Positions 8,871-17,844 of a stretch of DNA of 39,811 nt are shown one piece after another. The position numbers and the translations under genes are program-made. The stretch is taken from the NCBI GenBank assembly GCA_949289295.1, contig CASENM010000037.1, positions 1-39,811 on the forward strand, written 5' to 3'. Each line of letters begins with the position of its first letter. Positions within the stretch are counted from its first letter, which is position 1. The notes below the pieces were generated by a model. It made no database searches and was not told the DNA's origin. It saw nothing but the letters and a program-made list of their open reading frames with translations. This stretch comes from an uncultured Bacteroides sp. Its GTDB lineage: Bacteria > Bacteroidota > Bacteroidia > Bacteroidales > Bacteroidaceae.

Positions 8871-8889
8871 CCTATTATTCCGACAGCCA

Positions 8890-10245
8890 TTACTCTACAA
8901 TCAGATGCACTTTTGACGTACCCGTACGTGCCTTCAGCCAATTGAACATTTTATCCTTTTCCTGTTTGGACGGCTCATGTGTACATCCGATTATAGCAAA
9001 CGTGACCGTATCCATCCGGACACTGTCCACCTCCAGCTGAAGACTCTTGGATATTGAGATTGTCTTCACCATCGGAAACAACACTTTCATCTCCTGCCCC
9101 ATCCGCATATTCACCTGGGAACCGCTGAAATCATTCAATGCCTGACGCAAAGAATCAAGCTCGGCTTTCTGAACGGTCAGCTGACGCTCACTGTTGTGGT
9201 AGAAGTCTTCCATCACCATAGACTTGATGTTACTGATATCGACCGCACTGCTGTTGCCTACACCCTGAAAAACGACCAGCTTGGTCTCGTCCAGATTATA
9301 TTCTCCCATTCTGCTCCTGGCCTCAGCTATCTGAGACTCAGGAATTTCCTTGCCCACCAACACCACGCGTATCTCATGCTTGTCGTACGAAATGTCACGG
9401 TTCAATATCTGCGAATCCGGGAACTGAAGTTCCTGAGTGATAAAACGATTGGCAGAAGTCTGGTAAAGAGTCTCCCGGACAATATTGTAGGTAAGATAAA
9501 CTGCCGGACACATGGTGGCGATGGTAATCCACACAATATATCTCTTGACCATCCGCTCTCTCTCCTTGTCGACAAACTGCTTCCGCTCAAAATGCATCAC
9601 ACGCACACCGATATAAGTGGCCAGGCTGATGAACACAGAATTGATGAAATACAAATAGAACGCGCCGAGGAAATACAGCAGATTGCCCGTGGCCAGTCCG
9701 AAACCGGCCGTACAGAGCGGAGGCATCAGGGCCGTAGCGATTGCCACACCCGGAATGACATTCCCCTTCTCTTTCGTGGCCAATGCCACAATACCGGCAA
9801 GACCGCCAATCAATGCAATGAGCACATCGTAGATGGTAGGCGAAGTACGTGCCAGCAGTTCCGACTGTACCTCATCAAGAGGAGTGAACAGGAAATAAAG
9901 GGTGGCCGCCACCACACTGAACAAAGTAGTCACCGCATAGCTCTTCAACGAACGTTTCATCAGCTCGAAATCGTTGAGACCGATGGAAAGTCCGATACCC
10001 ATCGTAGGACCCATCAACGGAGAAATCAGCATAGCCCCGATAATCACCGCCGTGGAATTGACATTCAGGCCCAAAGAAGCGATAAGCGTGGCGAAAATCA
10101 AGATCCATAGATTCGTACCCTTAAACTCCACTCCATTCCGGATGTACTCCACAGTCACCTGCTCGTCTTCTTTGCTCCGGCGCAGATCCAGATATTCTTT
10201 CAAGAACCTCCGGATCAGGAAATTCCGTTTGTTTTCCGTTTTCAT
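8890..10245 (-). CDS. DUF389 (TIGR00341-like) membrane protein
   Basis: A 451-residue membrane protein of unknown function. A basic N-terminal segment (about 1-45) precedes roughly six membrane helices, and the family signature NSTAVIIGAMLISPLMGP lies near residues 63-80. A second conserved stretch, GVAIATALMPPLCTAGFG, follows near 170. After the last helix (about residue 255) comes a soluble C-terminal half with a predicted coiled region around 350-375. It is the last gene of a minus-strand run with ruvB and a flippase (27 bases to the flippase). No transported substrate can be named from the sequence. Confidence 0.85.
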   Translation of the reverse strand: MKTENKRNFLIRRFLKEYLDLRRSKEDEQVTVEYIRNGVEFKGTNLWILIFATLIASLGLNVNSTAVIIGAMLISPLMGPTMGIGLSIGLNDFELMKRSLKSYAVTTLFSVVAATLYFLFTPLDEVQSELLARTSPTIYDVLIALIGGLAGIVALATKEKGNVIPGVAIATALMPPLCTAGFGLATGNLLYFLGAFYLYFINSVFISLATYIGVRVMHFERKQFVDKERERMVKRYIVWITIATMCPAVYLTYNIVRETLYQTSANRFITQELQFPDSQILNRDISYDKHEIRVVLVGKEIPESQIAEARSRMGEYNLDETKLVVFQGVGNSSAVDISNIKSMVMEDFYHNSERQLTVQKAELDSLRQALNDFSGSQVNMRMGQEMKVLFPMVKTISISKSLQLEVDSVRMDTVTFAIIGCTHEPSKQEKDKMFNWLKARTGTSKVHLIVE

Positions 10246-10272
10246 ATCTCTTGAGTTTGAAAATTTCCCTAC

Positions 10273-11763
10273 TTATCTGAAGAAACGGCCGATAAACGGT
10301 ATCGACCTCAACGGCAGGTCTCTCCATACGATATAGGCCACAAATATCAGAATCAGCACTGTATGGAACAGCAACCGCCACACAACACCTTTAATGTCCA
10401 CAGCCAGCAGAAGCATGAACAAGACTGCCGCCAACAACAGATAGACAGTCATTTCTTTCAACGGATAGCTGACCGGATATTTCTTCTGACCGATAAAGAA
10501 TGACAAAATGGTTATCACGCCATATCCTGCCATGGAGGCCCAGGCGGAAGCCACATAACCATACATCGGCACCAGCCAAATATTCAACGCCAGTATCACC
10601 GCACAGCCAATCAGTGAGAAATAAGCCCCCCATTGGGTCTCATCGGTCAACTTGTACCAGAAAGAAAGGTTGAAATAGATTCCTTTGAAGATCTCCGCTC
10701 CCATCACAATGGCCACCACACTCAGTCCTTCCCAATAATCACGGGCCACCATATATTTCAACAAATCCATATAGCCCATCACAGCCAGGAAAGCAAGAAG
10801 CGAGAAAATAAAGAAATACTTCATCGCGGCGGCATACATCGCCCGGTTATCCCCTTCCTTATTCTTGCCGAACACAAAAGGCTCATAGGCATAACGGAAA
10901 GCCTGGGTGAACACCGCCATAATCAACGCCACCTTACTTGTCGCACTGTAGATACCCAACTGAACCAACCCTTCCTGACGGTCATCGAACAAGAAAGGGT
11001 AAATCATCTTGTCTACTGTCTGGTTGAGGATGCCCACCACTCCGAATATCAGAATCGGAAACGAATAGCTGACCATACGCTTCATCAATGTCCAGTCCAC
11101 ACGGTAGGAAAATCCCCGAAGCTCAGGAATGAAGAAAAACATCTGGACAGCCGACATGATAAGGTTTGACACGAAGATATATCCCACAAGATAGTCAGGG
11201 CGATAGAACCACGATACTGTACCCGGGGCATGCGTGTCGAGCCACGGACAAAGCAACAGGAAAAAAAGGTTCAGCAGGATATTCCCGATGATATTGAAAA
11301 GCTTGATGCCTGCGAACTTTATCGGACGTTTCTTGTAGCGCAAGTACGCGAACGGGATGCACTGGAACGCATCGAGTGCCACCACCACCACCATCATCCC
11401 CACATAGTCAGGATGGTCGGGGTATTCAAGAAAAGAGGAAACCGGATGCAGGAATATCATGCACACCACCACGAACAACAGCGACAATCCGCCGACAAAC
11501 AGCAACGAGTTGGCATACACCGTCTCAGGCTGCTCGTCCTTCTTGTTGGCAAAACGGAAAAATCCCGTTTCCATCCCGAAAGTCAGCAACACCAATATCA
11601 GAGCCGTATAGGCATAAACATTCGACACCACTCCATATCCGCCGGAGGCTGCCGGAAGCACACCCGTATAAAGAGGCACCAGAAGATAGTTCAAGAACCG
11701 CCCCAAAATACTGCTCACTCCATAGATGGCGGTATCCTTCACCAATGATTTCATTCCAGCCAT
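10273..11763 (-). CDS. Polysaccharide/oligosaccharide flippase (MOP superfamily)
   Basis: A 496-residue integral membrane protein with about 12-14 hydrophobic helices. The opening MKSLVKDTAIYGVSSILGRFLNYLLVPLYT is split here into its recognisable parts: a short basic N-terminus, then the GRFLNYLLVPLYT helix typical of Wzx/PST flippases of the MOP superfamily. It probably moves a lipid-linked glycan across the inner membrane; the substrate is unknown. The ATG at 11763 is preferred. An in-frame TTG at 11775 would overlap the ruvB stop, and a further ATG lies at 11754. It follows ruvB by 8 bases, so it is likely cotranscribed although functionally unrelated. A second, distinct flippase lies at 17845. 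Confidence 0.85.
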   Translation of the reverse strand: MAGMKSLVKDTAIYGVSSILGRFLNYLLVPLYTGVLPAASGGYGVVSNVYAYTALILVLLTFGMETGFFRFANKKDEQPETVYANSLLFVGGLSLLFVVVCMIFLHPVSSFLEYPDHPDYVGMMVVVVALDAFQCIPFAYLRYKKRPIKFAGIKLFNIIGNILLNLFFLLLCPWLDTHAPGTVSWFYRPDYLVGYIFVSNLIMSAVQMFFFIPELRGFSYRVDWTLMKRMVSYSFPILIFGVVGILNQTVDKMIYPFLFDDRQEGLVQLGIYSATSKVALIMAVFTQAFRYAYEPFVFGKNKEGDNRAMYAAAMKYFFIFSLLAFLAVMGYMDLLKYMVARDYWEGLSVVAIVMGAEIFKGIYFNLSFWYKLTDETQWGAYFSLIGCAVILALNIWLVPMYGYVASAWASMAGYGVITILSFFIGQKKYPVSYPLKEMTVYLLLAAVLFMLLLAVDIKGVVWRLLFHTVLILIFVAYIVWRDLPLRSIPFIGRFFR

Positions 11764-11771
11764 AAGCTTAT

Positions 11772-12797
11772 TCAATCAAATAAAGTCTGTTCAATTGTAT
11801 ACTTGTTCTTTCCAAGATGTCTGTACGCCAGATCGGTCACTTCCCGTCCACGGGGAGTACGCTTGATAAAACCTTCTTTGATAAGGAAAGGTTCATACAC
11901 TTCCTCCAATGTACCGGGATCTTCTCCCAAAGCCGTAGCAATGGTGGTCAGTCCCACAGGCCCTCCCTTAAACTTGTCGATAATCGTACAGAGTATCTTG
12001 TTGTCTATCTCATCCAGTCCGTAACGGTCGATGTTCAACGCTTCCAGCGCATAGCGTGCGATTTCCACATCAATGCGTCCGGTTCCTTTCACCTGGGCGA
12101 AATCACGCACACGCCTCAGCAAAGCATTGGCGATACGGGGCGTACCACGGCTCCGGGAAGCGATTTCTTCTGCCGCATCTACATCGCAAGGCACTCCCAA
12201 AATGCCGGCAGAGCGCAAGATAATACGTGCCAGCACCGAATCGTCGTAATATTCCAGATGAAGATTGATGCCGAAACGGGCGCGGAGAGGAGCCGTCAGC
12301 AAACCGCTGCGGGTGGTAGCCCCGACTAAAGTGAACGGGTTCAGATCTATCTGGATACTCCGTGCCGAAGGCCCTTTGTCAATCATGATATCGATGCGGT
12401 AGTCCTCCATGGCAGAATAAAGATACTCCTCCACCACCGGACTCAAGCGATGTATCTCGTCGATAAAGAGCACATCGTTCGGCTCAAGACTGGTCAGCAC
12501 TCCGGCCAAGTCTCCGGGCTTGTCGAGTACAGGACCGGAAGTGACCTTGAACCCTACGCCCAATTCATTGGCGATGATGTTGCTCAATGTAGTTTTTCCT
12601 AATCCGGGAGGGCCATGAAGCAATACATGGTCCAACGCTTCCGCACGCAGACGCGCCGCCTTCACGAAAATACGCAGGTTGTCGACCACCTTATCCTGCC
12701 CGCTGAAGTCCTCGAACTGGAGCGGACGCAAGGCATTCTCGAAATCACGTTCCTTTCCGGATGGCTTATAGTCACGTATATCAAACTGTTCTTCCAT
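11772..12797 (-). CDS. ruvB: Holliday junction branch migration ATPase RuvB
   Basis: RuvB is the hexameric AAA+ motor that drives branch migration of Holliday junctions with RuvA and RuvC. The 341-residue length is normal. Walker A is GPPGLGKTT (62-70), Walker B is FIDEIH (111-116), and sensor 1 is GATTR (159-163). The C-terminal winged-helix domain ends with [13 protein letters not shown]. The first gene of a minus-strand operon with the flippase and DUF389 protein. A -7 box lies 23 bases upstream. ruvA and ruvC are not in the window. Confidence 0.97.
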   Translation of the reverse strand: MEEQFDIRDYKPSGKERDFENALRPLQFEDFSGQDKVVDNLRIFVKAARLRAEALDHVLLHGPPGLGKTTLSNIIANELGVGFKVTSGPVLDKPGDLAGVLTSLEPNDVLFIDEIHRLSPVVEEYLYSAMEDYRIDIMIDKGPSARSIQIDLNPFTLVGATTRSGLLTAPLRARFGINLHLEYYDDSVLARIILRSAGILGVPCDVDAAEEIASRSRGTPRIANALLRRVRDFAQVKGTGRIDVEIARYALEALNIDRYGLDEIDNKILCTIIDKFKGGPVGLTTIATALGEDPGTLEEVYEPFLIKEGFIKRTPRGREVTDLAYRHLGKNKYTIEQTLFD

Positions 12798-12820
12798 TCA
12801 TTTCTCGATATAAACTCATG

Positions 12821-12828
12821 CAAAATTA
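12821..12828 (-). promoter_or_regulatory. -7 promoter box for ruvB
   Basis: The minus strand reads TAATTTTG, a match to TAnnTTTG, and ends 23 bases before the ruvB ATG. Confidence 0.6.
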
Positions 12829-12861
12829 AGAATATCTACGAAGAAAAAAGAAGGATTGTTG

Positions 12862-12869
12862 TATATTTG
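12862..12869 (+). promoter_or_regulatory. -7 promoter box for the EFR1 ferredoxin
   Basis: TATATTTG matches TAnnTTTG and ends 28 bases before the ATG at 12898. It lies 33 bases from the divergent ruvB box. Confidence 0.6.
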
Positions 12870-12897
12870 TTCGCAGAAGCAAAAGACAACTGACTTT

Positions 12898-13680
12898 ATG
12901 AATACATTGACTACCACCCGAATCGTTTATTTCTCACCGACACACACATCGGAAAAAATAGCCCGCGCCATCGGTGAAGGCATCGGCATGCCACGGAGAA
13001 TAGAGACTGACCTGACTCTGGATGAGGAAACCTCTCCTATCGACATTCATGACGAACTGACCGTATTGGCCGCTCCCGTCTATGGAGGAAGAGTGGCGCC
13101 CGCCGCTCTGCAACGCATGAGACGGCTGAAAGGCAACAGCTCTCCCGCCATCCTTGCGGTAGTCTACGGAAACCGGGACTATGAGGACGCGTTGATCGAA
13201 CTGCGTGACGTGGCCGCCTCCTTGGGATTCATCCCTTTGGCCGGAGGCGCATTCGTCGGGGAACACAGTTTCAGCACGCCGGAACTGCCCATCGCGGAAG
13301 GACGGCCGGACGAGGCAGACCTGCAGAAAGCCCGCCTGTTCGGAAGTGAAAGCCTGAGGAAATGGCAAGAAGTCGGACAGGCAGAAGAGCTGCACGTGAA
13401 AGGCAACGTCCCTTACAAAACCTTGCCTCCTTCCCAACCGGCCTGCCCCACCTGCAACGAAAACTGTTTTGTCTGTGGTGAATGCATTGAGGTATGCCCC
13501 ACCCATGCCATCCACATCAGCGACGACAGGGAACGCATCGAAACAGAGGTGGACCGCTGCATCAAATGCTGTGCCTGCGTGAAAGCCTGCCCCAACCGCG
13601 CAAGGGTGTTCTACAGCCCGTTTGCTACCATCCTCCATGAAAAATTCAGCGCACGCCGGGAACCGGAACTGTTCTTCTAG
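12898..13680 (+). CDS. EFR1-family flavodoxin/ferredoxin fusion
   Basis: A cytoplasmic 260-residue electron-transfer protein. The N-terminal part (about 1-165) is flavodoxin-like: VYFSPTHTSEKIARAIGEG would hold the FMN phosphate, and APVYGGRVAP (59-68) and VVYGNRDYEDAL (88-99) form the flavin loops. The C-terminal part carries two [4Fe-4S] clusters: cysteines 183, 186, 190, 193, 196 and 200, then 221, 224, 225, 227 and 231. Extra cysteines beyond the usual eight make exact ligand assignment uncertain. The ATG at 12898 is chosen because a -7 box occupies the in-frame upstream extension. The partner and the physiological role are unknown. Confidence 0.88.
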   Translation: MNTLTTTRIVYFSPTHTSEKIARAIGEGIGMPRRIETDLTLDEETSPIDIHDELTVLAAPVYGGRVAPAALQRMRRLKGNSSPAILAVVYGNRDYEDALIELRDVAASLGFIPLAGGAFVGEHSFSTPELPIAEGRPDEADLQKARLFGSESLRKWQEVGQAEELHVKGNVPYKTLPPSQPACPTCNENCFVCGECIEVCPTHAIHISDDRERIETEVDRCIKCCACVKACPNRARVFYSPFATILHEKFSARREPELFF

Positions 13681-13693
13681 CGTTTTATCCATT

Positions 13694-13777
13694 GAACACA
13701 GAGCCGCAAAGACACAAAGAACCAATCTGAGCATAAATACCACTCAAAAAGCTCTGTGCCTCTGCGCCTCCGTGTTC
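13694..13777. repeat. Imperfect inverted repeat after the EFR1 gene
   Basis: A left arm at 13694-13720 (starts GAACACAGAGCCGCAAAG) pairs imperfectly, about four of five bases, with a right arm at 13751-13777 (ends GCGCCTCCGTGTTC). The loop is 30 bases. It fills most of the gap between the ferredoxin and mnmA. It could be a small mobile repeat or a read-through hairpin, because no promoter for mnmA is visible downstream of it. Confidence 0.6.
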
Positions 13778-13806
13778 ATTCAGACATATAAATTCCATCA
13801 TAAACT

Positions 13807-14943
13807 ATGACCGAAAAAGAAAGACGAGTATTGGTAGGCATGAGCGGGGGAATCGACAGCTCCTCGGTGTGCATCATGCTTCAGGAACAAGGATATGAAG
13901 TCGTGGGAGTGACCATGCGCACATGGGACGTTCCCTCCCATTTCTCCACACCCGGCCAAGAGCAGCCTGATGAGGTGCTGGAAGCACAGGCACTTGCCGC
14001 ACGGCTGGGCATCGAACATCATGTGGCGGATGTACGCGAGGAATTCAAGGACGTGATTGTCCGTCACTTCATTGACGAATACATGCGCGGACGGACACCG
14101 AACCCGTGTGTGATGTGCAACCCGCTTTTCAAGGAACGCATCCTCTGCGAATGGGCAGACCGGACGAACTGTGCCTGGATTGCTACAGGACACTATTGCC
14201 GGCTGGAGGACATCAACGGACACCGATACATTGTGACGGGCGATGATCCGACCAAGGACCAGTCATATTTCTTATGGAAACTTCCGCAGGACATCCTGAA
14301 ACGGATGATGTTTCCCCTCGGCGGAATGACCAAGGCGGATGTGCGCCAATATCTGGCTTCCAAAGGTTTTGAAGCGAAAGCAAAAGGAGGAGAAAGTATG
14401 GAGATCTGCTTCATCGACAAAGACTACAGGGAGTTTCTGAAGGAGCACTGCCCGGATATTGACAAACGGATCGGGCCGGGATGGTTTGTGGACAGCAAAG
14501 GACTCAAACTGGGGCAGCACAAAGGCTTCGCCTACTACACCATCGGCCAGCGCAGGGGACTGGAAATTGCGCTCGGCAAACCGATGTACGTGTTGAAAAT
14601 CAACCCTGCAAAAAACACTGTGATGCTGGGCGATGCCGACCAGCTGCAGACAGAATACATGCTGGTGGAGGATGTGAATGCTGTGGATATGGAGGAACTG
14701 CTCTCCTGCCGGAACCTGTCGGTACGCATCCGCTACCGCAGCCGTCCCATCCCATGCCGGATTGCGCGGATTGACGATTCACACCTGCTGGTAAAGTTTC
14801 TGGAAGAGGCATCGGCCATCACCCCCGGGCAATCCGCCGTGTTCTACGATGGCAACCGTGTGCTGGGAGGGGCTTTCATCGCCTTCCAACAGGGAGTGAG
14901 GAAACTGGCGGAAAGCACGCAGATGCCTGATGACAAAAAGTAA
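13807..14943 (+). CDS. mnmA: tRNA-specific 2-thiouridylase MnmA
   Basis: MnmA places sulfur at C2 of the wobble uridine U34 in Lys, Glu and Gln tRNAs. The PP-loop [11 protein letters not shown] lies at residues 12-22. The catalytic cysteines are Cys101 in NPCVMC and Cys201 in SMEICFID. The conserved [13 protein letters not shown] precedes the C-terminal beta-barrel. The 378-residue length is normal. No -7 box is visible just upstream, so it may be read through from the ferredoxin gene. Bacteroidetes often carry two mnmA copies, and this one could be either. mnmD, acting on the same nucleotide, lies at 36659. Confidence 0.95.
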   Translation: MTEKERRVLVGMSGGIDSSSVCIMLQEQGYEVVGVTMRTWDVPSHFSTPGQEQPDEVLEAQALAARLGIEHHVADVREEFKDVIVRHFIDEYMRGRTPNPCVMCNPLFKERILCEWADRTNCAWIATGHYCRLEDINGHRYIVTGDDPTKDQSYFLWKLPQDILKRMMFPLGGMTKADVRQYLASKGFEAKAKGGESMEICFIDKDYREFLKEHCPDIDKRIGPGWFVDSKGLKLGQHKGFAYYTIGQRRGLEIALGKPMYVLKINPAKNTVMLGDADQLQTEYMLVEDVNAVDMEELLSCRNLSVRIRYRSRPIPCRIARIDDSHLLVKFLEEASAITPGQSAVFYDGNRVLGGAFIAFQQGVRKLAESTQMPDDKK

Positions 14944-15105
14944 CCATTTCACGATATTTTTTGTCTTGACAACCGAATAAACGGATTTTGGATAACATAC
15001 CCGTCCACTTTTTTCCTTCATCCGGAAGCGGATTCTTAATAAATGCTAACTGGAATCCCATCCAGAATGCCTTGCAGAGGGGGTGAAGAATCTGCCATGA
15101 CGAAA

Positions 15106-15193
15106 AAAACGACTGGACATTTCAAGAAAAATGCCCTGATATTTCAGGGAAAACGCTTCGGCATTCACAAGAAAACGCCGAAGCGTTTCAGGA
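15106..15193. repeat. 22-base-phased palindrome array, site A (4 units)
   Basis: Units begin at 15106, 15128, 15150 and 15172, exactly 22 bases apart. They begin AAAACGACTGGACATTTC, AAAATGCCCTGATATTTC, AAAACGCTTCGGCATTC and AAAACGCCGAAGCGTTTC. Units three and four are inverted relative to each other, and their 12-base cores pair perfectly. A fifth, decayed unit may start at 15194. The period is not a multiple of three, which argues against a coding repeat. The same unit occurs at 29811 and 39614. Confidence 0.8.
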
Positions 15194-15460
15194 AAGACAT
15201 GCAAGAAACATCTATTCCAAAGAAAAAGGCTTCTCTTCTCCGCCAGAAGGGTCAGCAAGAAAGCAGAACACGCAGCAACAAAAAGAAAGCATACAACCTA
15301 TATTGAAAACATTTTTCACATTCAAATCTCGACTTATCCACCAAACAGACATGTAAAGGTCGGATTCAAAAAACCAAAGTCTGCAGAACAACGTCCGAGA
15401 ATCCTGAATTATCCGGCACGGCTTTCCTACAGCCGGAACAAACGATTCTCAGCCTTCCGG

Positions 15461-15477
15461 ATTGTCATTTTGACAAT
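15461..15477. repeat. Short perfect palindrome upstream of metG
   Basis: ATTGTCA and TGACAAT flank TTT. The site lies 130 bases upstream of the metG -7 box. It could be an operator or a small hairpin; there is no direct evidence for either. Confidence 0.4.
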
Positions 15478-15606
15478 ATGACACAAAAGCCACTCCGAGC
15501 ATAAAGATTTTCACCGAAACCCAAGAAATCTTTTCAATGCTCCGATTCCCGTAAATTATTCTCCGCACCTTTGCACCTCCACGTTCAATTTTCAAAATAT
15601 AATCCG

Positions 15607-15614
15607 TATCTTTG
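15607..15614 (+). promoter_or_regulatory. -7 promoter box for metG
   Basis: TATCTTTG matches TAnnTTTG and ends 39 bases before the metG ATG. Confidence 0.65.
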
Positions 15615-15653
15615 CAAAGCAATAACCGCATCAAAAAGAAAACAATATAAGAT

Positions 15654-17696
15654 ATGGAAAAGACATTCAAACGGACAACCGTCACCTCGGCACTGCCCTA
15701 CGCCAACGGACCGGTACACATCGGCCATCTGGCAGGCGTCTACGTGCCGGCTGACATCTACGTGCGCTACCTCCGCCTGAAAAAGGAGGACGTGCTATTC
15801 ATCGGAGGTTCTGACGAACACGGAGTGCCTATCACCATCCGGGCAAAAAAGGAAGGCTGCACACCGCAGGACATCGTCGACCGCTACCACACACTTATCC
15901 GCGACTCATTCAAGGAGTTCGGCATTTCGTTCGACGTGTACGGACGCACATCCTCAAAGATACACCACGACACGGCTTCCGACTTCTTCCGCAAGCTGTA
16001 CGACAAAGGGGAGTTCATCGAAAAGACCTCCATGCAGTATTATGACGAAGAGGCAAAGACATTCCTTGCCGACCGCTACATCACGGGCGAATGTCCGCGA
16101 TGCCACGCCCAGGGTGCCTACGGCGACCAGTGCGAGAAATGCGGATCCACGCTCTCGCCCACTGAACTGATCAACCCGAAAAGCGCCATCAGCGGAAGCG
16201 AGCCGGTGATGAAGGAGACTACCCACTGGTATCTGCCGCTCGACAAACATGAAGCATGGCTGCGCCAGTGGATTCTGGAGGACCACAAGGAATGGCGGCC
16301 CAACGTGTACGGCCAGTGCAAGTCATGGCTCGACATGGGTCTGCAGCCGCGTGCCGTGAGCCGCGACCTCGACTGGGGTATTCCTGTTCCGGTGGAAGGA
16401 GCCGAAGGCAAAGTGCTCTACGTATGGTTCGATGCGCCCATCGGCTATATTTCGAACACCAAGGAACTGCTTCCCGACTCATGGGAGAAATGGTGGAAAG
16501 ACCCCGAGACACGCCTCGTCCACTTCATCGGAAAGGACAACATCGTGTTCCACTGCATCGTGTTCCCCGCCATGCTGAAGGCGGAAGGCAGCTACATCCT
16601 GCCCGACAACGTGCCGGCCAACGAGTTCCTGAATCTGGAGGGCGACAAGATCTCCACCTCGCGCAACTGGGCGGTATGGCTGCACGAATACCTTCAGGAT
16701 TTCCCCGGCAAGCAGGATGTGCTTCGCTATGTGCTCACCGCCAACGCGCCGGAGACCAAGGACAACGACTTTACATGGAAAGATTTCCAGGCACGCAACA
16801 ACAACGAGCTGGTAGCCGTATACGGCAACTTCGTGAACCGCGCGCTGGTGTTGACCCACAAATATTTTGAAGGCAAGGTGCCTGCCTGCGGAGAGCTGAA
16901 CGACTACGACAAAGCCACCTTGCAGGAGTTCGCCGACGTGAAGGCACAAGTGGAGAAGCTGCTTGACGTGTTCAAGTTCCGCGATGCGCAGAAAGAAGCG
17001 ATGAATCTGGCACGTATCGGAAACAAGTATCTTGCCGACACCGAACCGTGGAAACTGGCCAAGACGGATATGGACCGTGTGGCGACCATCCTGCACATCG
17101 CACTGCAGCTCGTGGCCAACCTCTCCATCGCTTTCGAACCGTTCCTGCCGTTCAGTTCCGAGAAGCTCCGCAAGATGCTCAACATGGAAAGCTTCAGCTG
17201 GGAACAACTGGGACGCACCGACTTGCTGGAAGCCGGACACGCGCTGAACAAGGCCGAACTGTTGTTCGAGAAGATTGACGACGAAACCATCCAGGCACAG
17301 GTGGACAAGCTGCTCGCCACAAAAAAAGAGAACGAGGCCGCCAACTACAAGGCCAATCCGGTGAAACCGACCGTATCCATCGAGGACTTCGACAAACTGG
17401 ATATCCGTGTGGGCACAGTGCTGGAATGCGAAAACGTGCCCAAGATGAAGAAACTGCTGAAGTTCAAGATTGCTGACGGGCTGGAGAACCGCACCATCGT
17501 AAGCGGCATCGCCCAGCACTACAAACCGGAAGAGCTGGTAGGCAAACAGGTACTGTTCATCGCCAACCTTGCCCCACGCCAGTTCAAGAACGGTCTGGTG
17601 AGTGAAGGCATGATTCTCAGTGCCGAGAACTTCGACGGCTCGCTGGCAGTCACTTCCGTACTGCGCGAAGTGAAACCGGGAAGCGAAGTGAAGTAA
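15654..17696 (+). CDS. metG: Methionyl-tRNA synthetase
   Basis: MetG charges tRNA-Met with methionine. The class I signature HIGH lies at residues 22-25 (PVHIGH) and the second signature KISTS at 332-336, the usual form in this enzyme. Four zinc cysteines (147, 150, 160, 163) mark the connective-peptide zinc knuckle, so this is a zinc-containing type. An EMAP/Trbp-type tRNA-binding domain with KLDIRVGTV occupies about 576-680 and normally mediates dimerisation. The 680-residue length is as expected. It has its own promoter box and is followed by a 119-base inverted-repeat element and the glycan locus. Confidence 0.97.
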   Translation: MEKTFKRTTVTSALPYANGPVHIGHLAGVYVPADIYVRYLRLKKEDVLFIGGSDEHGVPITIRAKKEGCTPQDIVDRYHTLIRDSFKEFGISFDVYGRTSSKIHHDTASDFFRKLYDKGEFIEKTSMQYYDEEAKTFLADRYITGECPRCHAQGAYGDQCEKCGSTLSPTELINPKSAISGSEPVMKETTHWYLPLDKHEAWLRQWILEDHKEWRPNVYGQCKSWLDMGLQPRAVSRDLDWGIPVPVEGAEGKVLYVWFDAPIGYISNTKELLPDSWEKWWKDPETRLVHFIGKDNIVFHCIVFPAMLKAEGSYILPDNVPANEFLNLEGDKISTSRNWAVWLHEYLQDFPGKQDVLRYVLTANAPETKDNDFTWKDFQARNNNELVAVYGNFVNRALVLTHKYFEGKVPACGELNDYDKATLQEFADVKAQVEKLLDVFKFRDAQKEAMNLARIGNKYLADTEPWKLAKTDMDRVATILHIALQLVANLSIAFEPFLPFSSEKLRKMLNMESFSWEQLGRTDLLEAGHALNKAELLFEKIDDETIQAQVDKLLATKKENEAANYKANPVKPTVSIEDFDKLDIRVGTVLECENVPKMKKLLKFKIADGLENRTIVSGIAQHYKPEELVGKQVLFIANLAPRQFKNGLVSEGMILSAENFDGSLAVTSVLREVKPGSEVK

Positions 17697-17708
17697 TACT
17701 CATCTTCT

Positions 17709-17827
17709 CACCACAGATTACACGGAGTTAAATGACTAACAGCTAATAACGACAGACGAAAAACACATGCCGCTGTCCATTATTCACTTTTAATTGTTGA
17801 TTATTTAAATCTGTGTAACCTGTGGTG
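17709..17827. repeat. 119-base inverted-repeat element between metG and the flippase
   Basis: A 25-base left arm (17709-17733, starting CACCACAGATTACAC) pairs at 22 of 25 positions with a right arm at 17803-17827 (ending GTAACCTGTGGTG). The AT-rich middle contains further partial complementarity. It looks like a small non-coding palindromic element, perhaps a MITE-like remnant. Its right arm ends 17 bases before the flippase start codon. Confidence 0.7.
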
Positions 17828-17844
17828 AATATATTGTCATCTCT

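Larger units (their letters stand above)
14944..15653. other. 710-base non-coding gap between mnmA and metG
   Basis: The gap holds a 22-base-phased palindrome array (15106-15193), a CCCTGA/TCAGGG hairpin inside it, a CCGGAA/TTCCGG pair and a perfect short palindrome at 15461-15477, and the metG promoter box at 15607. A reading frame at 15043-15306 crosses the array but looks like chance: its lysine-rich product has no recognisable domain. No tRNA or recognised riboswitch is seen. Confidence 0.6.

Noticed and set aside
9196-10110. 304-codon open frame antisense to the DUF389 gene
   Set aside because: The DUF389 signature is clear on the minus strand; the plus frame is His/Arg/Gln-rich shadow sequence.
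15043-15306. Open frame of 87 codons in the mnmA-metG gap
   Set aside because: It crosses the 22-base array in a frame that the period does not preserve, and its Lys-rich product has no domain, promoter or homologue that I recognise.
16479-17519. 346-codon open frame antisense to metG
   Set aside because: metG is certain on the plus strand. Long antisense frames are common opposite GC-rich, strongly biased genes, and this one has no motif.
15654-17696. KISTS instead of KMSKS in MetG as a sign of an inactive enzyme
   Set aside because: KISxS-type variants are normal in this group of methionyl-tRNA synthetases, and HIGH and the zinc cysteines are intact.
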